A stretch of DNA of 64,000 bases from contig OX465116.1 in the NCBI GenBank assembly GCA_949987565.1, positions 1,217,001-1,281,000 of the forward strand, read 5' to 3'. The stretch's first letter is position 1; the number at the start of each line of letters is the position of its first letter. The notes beneath the pieces were generated by a model that was not told where the DNA came from, searched no databases, and worked only from the letters and a program-made list of their open reading frames with translations. Shown here in pieces: positions 33,920-43,700 of the stretch. A program made the position numbers and the translations under genes. Origin of the DNA: Luidia sarsii (taxonomy: Eukaryota; Echinodermata; Asteroidea; Paxillosida; Luidiidae).

Positions 33920-34205
33920 TCATCAAAAAGGGCTGACATTTCGATCGCTAGCAGGACCTTTCTCAAAGGAAGAATGGGGTGGGGCACCAGTCAGAAGCTT
34001 TTTGTTTTAAATATTTTTTTGTTTATTTTCAAAGATTAAGAGGGCCTGGTAGTTTGATCCCAGCACAGCAGGACTTTTCTCAAAGATGTTCTGCCTTTGG
34101 GAAAGGTCCTGCTAAGTGCTAGGATCAAAACGTCAGGCCCTCCTAATTTGTTATCTTCGCTCTTTGATCTTTTTAGTCAGGAAGGCAGTTTGCAACATTT
34201 TTGCA
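33920..34205. mobile_element. Fold-back MITE family 1, two adjacent insertions
   Basis: A single arm is at 33928-33968. A complete inverted pair is at 34040-34145, followed by the outer terminus AGGCAGTTTGCAACATTTTTGCAAATTACTG to about 34205. It lies between the putative promoter and the CAP-Gly 5'UTR exon. Confidence 0.85.
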
Positions 34206-34373
34206 AATTACTGTAGTCACTTTTACTTTCCTTTTAATTTGGTTTTGACTTTAATTCTTTTATTTATCCTCCTTTTGTCTTCCATTTTAGCTCGACAAGG
34301 AAGACTGCTTCTAAAGCCTTGCAGGTGTGGGGCTACATTTCACAGTCCAGCCAGTCATCAGTAGCCCACAGCC

Positions 34374-36884
34374 ATGGTGCTGTTCTTGAACATCAGCGTG
34401 GGCCAGAGAGTGGAGGTGTACTTCAAGGGAGAGATCTTTGCCGGCACTGTCAAGTACAAGGGTGGACTCTCCAACGTTACCGGAGACTGGGTGGGCGTGG
34501 AGCTGGATGAACCTGGTAAAGTGCTTGTGGCTTCTTGTGGACGAATCAACTCCACTAATGACAGATACTGACTGTCATGAGACAGTGTAGTCAACCAATA
34601 GTTGAACTCAGCCGTCCACTGATGGTTGAATGAAGCAGTCAACCATTGGTTAAACACAGTAGTCAACCATTGGTTGACCAGAGTAGTCAACCAATGGTTT
34701 ACCAATGTACTCAACTAACGGCTGATTATAGTAGTCAACCAATAGGTAACTAGAGTAGTCAACTTGAGTAGACAAAAAATTGTCCACTAATCCATTCCAA
34801 TTTTTATTGCTAATTGGAGAAATGATTTATAATCTTAAGGAGTAACGGTGTTCCTCAATAGAATATATGTCATACTCACTGCATTTACGGTGAATATGTG
34901 ACTAATTCACATAAAATGTTAATTCATGATTTGCTTTAATGTTTATTCATGATTTGCTTTTGATGTTTATTCATGATTTGCTTTTGATGTTTATTCATGA
35001 TTTGCTTTTGATGTTTATTCATGATTTGTCTCGCAGTTGGGAAGCACAGTGGCATCTTCAAAGGCAGGGAATACTTCACGTGCAAGACCAAGCACGGCAT
35101 CTTCGTCCATCCATCGCGGATACGGTTCACCCCCCTGAGAAGAAAGTAAGAAAGTCCGCAGTCTGACCTCAATAATCCATCCTAGCCGGGCCTCTCTGAA
35201 AAGCAGGAGCCTTTTAGAAGATCTAGAGCCACGTTTCCACTGGACTAAAATCTAACCGAGACGATGGTTAAATTTCTAATGGTCAAAATGTGATAGCCAG
35301 GCTGAACAGCTTAGAAAGAAAGTTTGGGACAAACTTTGGAATGCAACCAAGTTGATAATTGAGATGAAATGATGCGTTGTTGAGTGAAGATTTTCCTCTG
35401 ATTGTTTTTCCTCTCTTCTATTCCAGCATCTTCGATACGTATCGGACAGTCAGTCCCCAATCCTATGTGGAAGAGACTTTGTTCAGGCCGGCAAAAGGTA
35501 AAGTGTGTTTCTGTTCTGTCATCTTCTTGTGTATGAGGCAAGCAGCAATTATGTTAGGTCCCTTAAGCGCTGTAACCAGCTCACAGTTTGTGGGTTTGGG
35601 TAAGTGAAGTGAGCATCCTCTGGTGGGCAGAGGTCTGGACACTCACTAAGAATATCCTGCGCAGAGGTGATATACAAAAATGTTGCAAACTGCTTACTGA
35701 CTAAAATTACCAAAATGTAAATCTTAAAATTTAGTGGGCCTGACGTTTCGATCCTAGCAGGACCTTTCTCAAAGGTGCTTTGAGAAAGGTCCTGCTAGGA
35801 TCGAAACGTCAGGCCCACTAAATTTTAAGAATATCCTGCGCAGTTTGTTCAGGCACAACCACATTGACAGGCCGGAGATGGACGTATAGGCCCCAGCGAT
35901 GCATGGCCACATTGAAATGTAACAAAATTTGTTTGTTTTTGTATTTCTAGCTCCGAAAGTGACTGGCCCGTATGACCCAGTTTCAGTCTCGGACACCTTC
36001 ATCCAAGCAGCATCCACAGGCTTTGAAGGTAAAAAAAATCAAAATATGAGGCATGAGCATTCACATCTAAAGCTCAATTTCTATTTTTTTAAATAGTTGG
36101 TCTGAGGTTGGTAGAACAAATGAATTTGTAGCTGGCATTCTAAATCACTTCGGTGAATCCTTTTTGCAAGATGAGGAAGTGTGCTCTTTTCAAAGAGAAT
36201 ACAAGATCACTCAGCTTTTTCGCAAGAATGCAAATGCCAACGTTTCATATCATAAGATAAGACTTGAAGGTTTGCAAGGTGGAAATACTACATGTACCGG
36301 TAAAGTGGAATGCTTGCGGTGACAACATGTAGTACTTCTCTTTTGAGTGTGGCACTAAAAAGAGCAGATAACTCTACATTTCAGGTAATGTATACCCGGT
36401 ACTCTGCCAATCATCAGGAGATTGTAGACTAGCAGAGTACACACTAACCGAAATGTTGAGTTACCCGTTTTTTTTCCAGAACCACACTCAAAAGAGAAGT
36501 GCTACATGGTGTTACTGCAAACCTTCCACTTTCATTTCATTCTTCCGTCTCTCTTTTTTTCCAGACGCTAATGCTTCCTGGCACGCTGGCCGAAGGCACC
36601 TCTCAAAATCCGAGTCCTTCAGCTGCGACACCTCGCCCAGTCACCACCGCGGACACACCGTCGGTGGGACCTTCCGTCCCAAGAAACCGCAGCGGCCCAA
36701 ATCTGCCCTGGACCTCAGCGCCGGAGGCAGGACCTCGCCACTGCGGCGGTTCTACGGGCGGGCGGACTCGCCGTTCATCAGCAGCCCTGCAGTGCCCAAG
36801 ACCCACATGCCCAAGCAAGCCTTGGAGCTGCAGGATATAAGAGGCTGGTCCACCACGCCAAAACCCAGAGAATGGACTCTCTAG
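34374..36884 (+). CDS. Single CAP-Gly domain protein, 239 aa
   Basis: Five coding exons: 34374-34515, 35037-35145, 35427-35497, 35951-36028 and 36565-36884. All junctions are GT-AG and in phase, giving 239 residues. A 5'UTR part begins at a clear acceptor (34291). The ATG context is strong (GCCATGG). Residues about 8-85 form a CAP-Gly domain (VGQRVEVYFKGE, GDWVGVELDEP, then GREYFTC and HGIFVHPSRI). The signature GKNDG loop reads GKHSG (residues 49-53), a substitution that may change the preference for EEY/F-type C-termini. The remaining 150 residues are basic and Ser/Pro-rich, with no coiled coil or second CAP-Gly, so it is not a CLIP or dynactin. The family suggests microtubule or end-binding-protein association; the exact orthologue is not recognised. 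It is convergent with the angiomotin gene. Confidence 0.9.
34585..34770. repeat. TAGTCAACCAATGG-type repeats in CAP-Gly intron 1
   Basis: About seven degenerate units with AGTCAACCA(T/A)TGG, related to the larger array in TAF6 intron 1. It begins directly after the 5' end of the intron. Confidence 0.85.
34915..35030 (+). repeat. 24-bp repeat next to a splice acceptor
   Basis: About five units of GTTTATTCATGATTTGC plus TTTTGAT. The last unit ends six bases before the AG of the exon 2 acceptor (exon starts 35037). Each unit contains a branch-point-like TTCATGAT, so the intron has several equivalent candidate branch sites. Confidence 0.93.
35664..35835. mobile_element. Fold-back MITE family 1, best-preserved copy (CAP-Gly intron 3)
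   Basis: An outer terminus (ATACAAAAATGTTGCAAACTGC, then CTGACTAAAATTACCAAAATG) is followed by two near-perfect arms. These run from CTTAAAATTTAGTGGGCCTGACG to AAAGG and back, around a loop of a few bases. It is useful as the reference copy for the family: arms about 60 bp, with the left outer extension of about 45 bp. Confidence 0.93.
36264..36530. mobile_element. Fold-back MITE family 2, complete copy (CAP-Gly intron 4)
   Basis: It starts GAAGGTTTGC and ends GCAAACCTTCC. The arms contain ACTTCTCTTTTGAGTGTGG and GTACTCTGCC and their complements around a central GATTGTAGAC. It lies 34 bp before the acceptor of the last CAP-Gly exon. The internal motifs match those of 6855-7050. Confidence 0.85.
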
Positions 36885-37168
36885 CTGTCGCGACGTCTTT
36901 TGCGAGAGTGACAGAAGTGGTATCCCCACCCTGGCAACGATATCTCACTGTTTGGGAAGGCCCCCAACTTAGGGCTGGTCCAGTCAAAAGTTTTCTTTGC
37001 AATTTTTTTTCTAAATTTGAAAGGGTTACCTGTATTAGTGTGTCATGTGTGTGCTATTTGCCAAAATCAGAGGACTTCAGAAAAAGCTCAAATCCAAGCA
37101 ATAATCATGCCATTGTGTGATCAATCAATTATTAAACATGTTACGGTTTTTTAAAACTAATACAGGTG

Positions 37169-37174
37169 AATAAA
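37169..37174 (+). terminator. Candidate poly(A) signal of the CAP-Gly gene
   Basis: AATAAA about 285 bases after the stop codon, followed by GTGG and a T/G-rich stretch (TTTTTCCCTTGTTTG), as expected for a downstream element. Confidence 0.55.
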
Positions 37175-37324
37175 GTGGCATTTGATTATTAAATATATTT
37201 TTCCCTTGTTTGTTTGAAACATATTATATATTTCATTGTATACTACTTAGAAAAGTATTTTAAAATTTTGTCATTTGTTTTTATACTATGGCTTTTGTCC
37301 TGTACTTTTGTATGAATTTTCTAT

Positions 37325-37520
37325 CAATCTGAAAAGTTAGAGGCCCTGACGTTTCGATCCTAACAGGACCTTTCTCAAAGGCTTTGACGTTTTGATCCTT
37401 GCAGGACCTTTGCCTTTCAGAAAGGTCCTGCTAGGATCGAAACGTCAGGCCCTCTAACTTTTCAGATTTATGTATTGCAGGTCATTTTAGTCAGTGAGCA
37501 GTTTGCAACAGTTTTTTTAT
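37325..37520. mobile_element. Fold-back MITE family 1 copy
   Basis: Two arms (AGGCCCTGACGTTTCGATCC ... CGAAACGTCAGGCCCTC) with a partial third arm in the middle. It is followed by the outer terminus CAGTGAGCAGTTTGCAACAG. It lies between the two convergent genes. Confidence 0.9.
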
Positions 37521-37529
37521 ATTGAATTT

Positions 37530-40258
37530 TCTATCAATTAAATTGTGAGATAAAACAAAATAAGTGCTTCATTGGTGTCCTTTCATTTTGAAGTTTGTGT
37601 GGCGGTAATGTCAATTTCACTACGCCAATTTCATGAATATTATTCTCACAATTATTACAGCCTCACAATTATTCTCTTCTTTTTTTCAAAAGTTAAATCT
37701 TTTTTATTGCAAGAAACCTTTATAAAGTGTGTCATATAAAGTGGGAGGGTTAATGATAGAGTTTATTTACAGATTTGCTTTGATTTTTTTTTACAAAAAA
37801 TATGTACAAAGCTTTTGACAAAAAAAGCATCAGTATACAGTTGACTGCAAGAGTCAAAATAAAGATAGTTTAACGGAAAGTAACCTACTTTTCGTTTTGA
37901 AACAAACTAAATGCACATGTACACTTGTACACCAAAGTCGGAAAATAAAACTCTGTACTGGAAAGAATTGGATCAAGTTCTGTCACTTGCCTTGAGAAAT
38001 CTTGAGTTTGTTTGCATCTCAGAATCTCCTAGTTTGGATTTTGACTTAATATCACTTTGCAAAGATAATCGTCAAGTCAAAATCTTGACTGCAGATCATA
38101 TCATGATATTGCTTAGGTCCTTTTAAAAGAATGGAAGGATTTTGTGGAGAAATTTTGAGGAAAAAAACATCAGCCCTAACTCAAACGTCTTGTTAAAATG
38201 TGGAAACCGACTGAAATATATTGGATGTTCAGAATTTACACCAACATTTTAACTGGATGGGAAAATATCACTTCAGTGGTATTAAATCAAACTGGTTCAC
38301 CACATAATTATAGTGTGCTCATTGACAAAAAAAAGAGCTATGTAGCCTGTGTCAAAGGCCAAAGTTGAAGGGTCAACTGGTTCTCATGAACAGAAGTTTA
38401 TATATTTCTTCACAGATATGACGGCAAGCCCATTTTTACCCGAATTAAAAAAAATCCACCCAAAATAAACACCAAGAATAGTATAAATATTTCAAATATC
38501 TCACACTGCTGCCTTGAAGCAAATGTGACCACGAGAGCAATATGCTGTCCCATATCTGATAAAATATCCACCATCTCTATCAGTGAATCGTAAACGTTTC
38601 CTTAGCAACTATAACAGTATTCGTACGATCCTCAAGAAATGAGGGTTTCAGTTTGTGTCCAACCGAAACAGGGCCAGAATCCATATTGTACCCTTCCTAA
38701 AAAAGCACCCGAATTCCTTTTTTCCTCTTAATATGTACAAGTTATTACATGTTGGCAAGAGTCATCTTCAGCATGACCAGTCAAATTCTCTCTTTCTTCA
38801 GGGAGAGAATGTACAGAAATGCATGGCAGACTTATGAAGACTAGGGTAGTACTATGGGTATCTTTGTACAAATACTGCTTGGACCAGCCAACATTTAAGA
38901 GGGGGGATAGTTTTAAATTTAAAAAAAAAACCTATGATGAGGTATGATGTTTCCATCCCGGCAGAACTTTTTTTTTTTCAGAGGAAGAACCAGTTTTGCA
39001 CAGTTATAGGGCTGAAATATTGGTGTTACATTGCATAGACTTGGGCACAAATTGTTTAAGCATTTTGTCAAAGTACCGTAGGCATAAATGTGATGATTTA
39101 CCGAAGATTTCTTTTGACCGACAAACGGGACTCAAAAAATAAGTTTCCCTAAAAAATAAAAACTCATTCACTTCACTATAAATATGCCCCCCCCCCAAAA
39201 AAAAATGCAATGGAAGACTAAAGTGGATTCCTTAAAAAACCTTCTGGTACTGGTATGGCCTTGAAAAATAAAAATCTGATAAGAAAATGAAATTCATAAA
39301 TAAGCGCACCAAGGTAGACGACAATGGTGCATCAAAGTAAAATAAAAATGAATTTTTTTTGTCTCAAATTCGTTTCCTTTTTGTTCGCTGCCAGCAGCCA
39401 CATACAGTGATAACTTGACTTTGTGTTCCGATCCGAAAGAGTTTACGTTTGTACAAGATTAAGAATTTATGATACAAAACAAAATGTACAGAACTCTCCC
39501 CAATCACAATTCCATACTCAATACAATAATCTGTGGGGAAAACTTTCTTTCAACAAACTAATCAGCCTCATGAATATGCATTTGGTACTGTAGGTTTTGG
39601 ATGGAAGACTTCTTTTGAGAGGGGAAGACTTAATTGTTGAAAAATTAAATTTCCAATAAACATGACATCGGGATATCATCTGATTAGTCAATAAATGACT
39701 GGTTGCTATGACTACCCTCATGCATAATGCATACACCCTGCTTTTTGCATAATGACCCCCCTGTAGTACTTGAAGGGAACCCCCACCACCCTCATCAGCC
39801 TAATGGACTAGCCCCAATGAATAATGCACAAATAAGCTGCCCTTAATTTGCATAGTCACTCCTATTCACCGTGGCTTCTGCCCAGTCAAGTGAACGTCAT
39901 GAATGATGCATTGACCTCATGCATAATGCATCAACCCCGCCCCCTCTTTTGCATAATAACTGCCTGCCCACCCACACCATGTGGTTAATATGTCACAGTG
40001 CATTAAGTCCAACTTGCCCAGAAAGGAATGCGGAGGAGACTCAGGTCCTGCCACATTCCAAATCCAGCCATAATAAAAAAAAACGATGCCCAGCCCATGA
40101 TAACATTCTACAAAATCCTCTGCCCTTCCCAAACTGTCTCTAATTGGATATTTTTTTTTCATCCCAGGTTTTGATTTTGTTTAGCAGACCTAGGGGCCCA
40201 AGTATTTCTTGTATTTCACCCTCAGGGGAAAGGCCGACTCCCCAATAGTCCCCAGGAA
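37530..40258. other. Convergent intergenic region; no gene seen
   Basis: AT-rich, with only short open frames lacking any recognisable domain. It contains the TGCATAATGCAT-type motif cluster at 39570-39970. Some of it may be a longer angiomotin 3'UTR. Confidence 0.5.
39570..39970. repeat. Cluster of ATGCATAATGCAT-like motifs
   Basis: At least eight octamer-like motifs in 400 bp: TGAATATGCATT, CATGCATAATGCAT (twice), TTTTGCATAAT (twice), GAATAATGCAC, ATTTGCATAG and GAATGATGCAT. They are spaced irregularly and are not a simple tandem repeat. Confidence 0.6.
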
Positions 40259-40264
40259 TTTATT
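40259..40264 (-). terminator. Candidate poly(A) signal of the angiomotin gene
   Basis: AATAAA on the minus strand, about 525 bases after the proposed stop codon. It is the first perfect hexamer seen downstream; later signals cannot be excluded. Confidence 0.4.
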
Positions 40265-40787
40265 TTTCTATCATTTACAGACTGGAGTAGAGCCTAGAGG
40301 ACTAGACTTTGGTCTTATCTCTCAGAGGGAGGGATGAATTGTTTCAAATACCAATCTCCTTCCAGTTCCAATCGTGGGTTTTTTTCGCCTCCGAATTTTT
40401 CGCAGAAAAAATTCCAGATCCAAAGAGAAAAGGACTCCCTTTGTCTGCGTTTCTGTCTCTCTTCCGCGGCAGTTTTTTTCTTCCGGCTTTCTTGAGGGTC
40501 GTTCCGTCCAGATACACAGAATGCCTAAATATGACCAGTGCTTGTGGGGAAGTTGGTGGTTGGTCTGTGTGAAAAGCGTTTTCCAGGATGGGCGGGGCCG
40601 GGCAATCTTGGCTGGGGATGATGCTTGTCAACAGAGGGCGCTCTTCACCACTAACGGTCGACTGTACATCAAATGGTATTGCAGGCTGAAGCACATATTT
40701 TTCCAAGGAGATTGAAGTTTGCAAAACTGCAAGAGTTTGACTGAAGCAATGACCATTTCTTTTGTTCTTCAATGGAAAGAGGGCTCC

Positions 40788-43700
40788 TCAGGATTTCCAC
40801 AATGAGTCCAGTATCTGGTCCTGTGAGGAGAAACAAGAGAGGGAAATACAAATTTAGTGAGGTTTTCTGGGGAATAAATGAGGTATTTCGGCAGTCATAA
40901 CCAATAATTTATTTATTAGAAGGCTAAACCCCAAGAAAACATGTACACTCAATCACTTGGTGTAACGAAAATCACTGAAGAACATCTCGGTTCAATGGGA
41001 CAATTTCTTGGATAAAACCACACACAAAACACCTCAGGTTTTAGAAGAGGTGCGATTCAGAGAAGAACCCAACGTTCAAGTTAGTGTTTAAAATGTCCTT
41101 AAAGTTCAAGATGTTTTTCAAATTTGCCGGATGCATGTACAGGTCCTGTGAGTGTGTAGGCCAAAGGGATATGGGCTCATGGCTTTGTTTTGAAAAAAAA
41201 AAAAATCATCCCACCCTTTTTTTCAGACAGGCAACCATCTGGTTCCCCCAAAAACCCTCGGGGAGATGGTTTTCCCATTTTCCCATCAAAGGCAGCCCCA
41301 GTTTGGGAATTTTGGAATGACCTTTTGCCCCTAGGCATGCCCACTGCACTTGGAGATTAAGTTATAACAGACCATGGCTTGGTGGAGAACTGTTTTCGTA
41401 CATGTAAGCTAAAGAAATGCAGAATTCAATGGCAATGCACCTAAGCAATGTGCATGCACGTCCAGTAGATGATCAAAATATCAAAATCAGTTCAAAAGGA
41501 GTTACAGAGGCTACAGTTTACTGTACTGCAGCTGATTTAAAGAAACTTCAAATGTTGCATACTTCAAATGTTGCTGAAAAGAGTCTTTGTGGCGCAAGAT
41601 TTACTAAAACAGCCAAGGATTGCAACACTAGGGCTTCTAAAATCCTCCAATTTTGCAACTGATGGTCATTTAGCAGTTTGCAACATTTTTACAGCGATAC
41701 TTCACACAGGTCTTTCCAACTAAAAACCTTCCCGTGCAAAAGAAGAAAAAACCATCTGGCCAAAAATATGCCGCTGTTGTTGTTTTATTCCCAGACAGTT
41801 GGGGATTAGTCATAACCCGAAGGAAAAACAATGGCTGCCTTTGTGCAACACTCCCAAGGTTGCAATATTCACCAGCTGTGTAGCAGTCAGACCCAGTGAG
41901 ACCACAATATTATCAATGCTACGGCTGTTACAGGAATCCTTGTGGGATACACACACTCCGTTGAGAAGGGGGGGGGAAGGGAGGGAGGGGGGAGACGAGG
42001 GGAGGGGGGACGGAGAGAAACAGCATTCTGGAATACTTCTTAAGGTCTCAGGGTCACTGTCTAGTCTAGAGACTGTGCATTGCTCTGGGTCGACTCACTG
42101 CCCTGGAATGCTGCTAGTCTTCTCTCAGTGTTTAATCTGTATGGATTTCGGCCTGCCCCGACAAAGCTCTACATCTGGGCAATGCTTGCGTGGGCTACAC
42201 TGAGAAAGATTCCCATATTTTTTTTGAAATTCTTTTTACAAAATCCTGACTGCAAAGGGATTGGTGCCATGACAGATCCAATTTCATAATTGTTCATCAT
42301 TCCCAAGTTTTGAAGTTCATCTTTCCATTTCATGTTTCCCAAAGAAACGGGCACTCAAGTTTCTGACATCTTGTGCACCTTCTAGCACAAAGAAAAAAAT
42401 GATTCTTGTTTGACGAAAATCATGCTTTGCAGAAATCACCCCAACAATGGCGTTTTTTTATCATTATTTGCCCATCACTGAAAACCCAGCGATATACATT
42501 CAAGAATATAAACAGAAATTGCACAATTATTTTAGGGCAAGGGCCAGTAATTAACTGTGTACTTTAAACAACTTATTTCCAGAACTCTAGCTTTTTACAG
42601 AGAGAAATACAGGTATGAGTCATGACTGACCAATATTTGAAAATCTGTGAACTGCAACATGTGGTTTTGTAGCATCAGATTACAATCAGTCAATCACCTG
42701 GACAGGGTCTAAGTCAAACAGCATTTTCTACAACAACCACCAATTACTCAGTGGGTACTTTAACCCAGTTTTGGAAACAAAGATTTATAGGAACTACAAT
42801 TCACTCCACCTGGGTTGCCACAGACCTCTACCCTAGGGGGTTGATTTTTTTTTTTTTTGATTTTTTTTGATTTTTTTTTTTTGGGGGGGGGGGAGGTGGG
42901 AACTGCAAGTGGAAGTCAAGGCTAACACAAGAACTGGTAGTCTGGTGTCACGCAGCCAGGAAGTATGAGGTTGAAATGTGGTCTGGGTTGTTGGGGTATA
43001 GTCTTTCCACCTCAATGTCTCTCTGCCGGGTCTGTCTCTCTGACTGTCTGTCTCTGTCTAGCTGTCTCTGTCTGTCTAGCTGTATGTATGTATGTATGTC
43101 TGCCTGTCTGTAGGTCTGTCTCTGTCTCTGTTTCTGTCTCAGTCTCTGTCTTTCTGTCTGTCTGTCTCTGTCTTTCTCTCTCTCTCTGTTTCACTCTCTC
43201 TGTTGCTCTTCATCCCTCAGTCTCTCTGTTTGTATCTCTTTCTTGAGTCTTTACCATCTATCCAGCCTTTACTTAGATGGTGGCCTTCCCTAATAGTCAA
43301 CTAGTCTTTCCCGGGGTGGGGGCGCCAGTCAGAAGCATTCAACTATTAACTGCTGTATATCTTTAGGGATCACGCCCCATTTTTGTTCTGCTTTGTTTAC
43401 GATTTCCCTGTCACTTTCTCTTCCTCTGTTTGCTGTTTTCCATTTTGCCGGTAAATGACATTGAAGTGACGCAGAAACTTTTGCAAAGTGCTCACTGACA
43501 TTAATGACAGAAAATGCAGTCCCAAGAATTTAGTGGTTAGTCTGACCAGACCTTGTGGCCTTAACGGGAGCTGGTTTTGAGAAAGGTCATGATAGGATCA
43601 AAATGCTAGGCCTCCATAAATCATTAAGAAATGTTGACGATGGGTAGAGCACACAGAGTCGCCTCAAGCATTCTACACCATTAAGATTTTTTTTTTTTTT

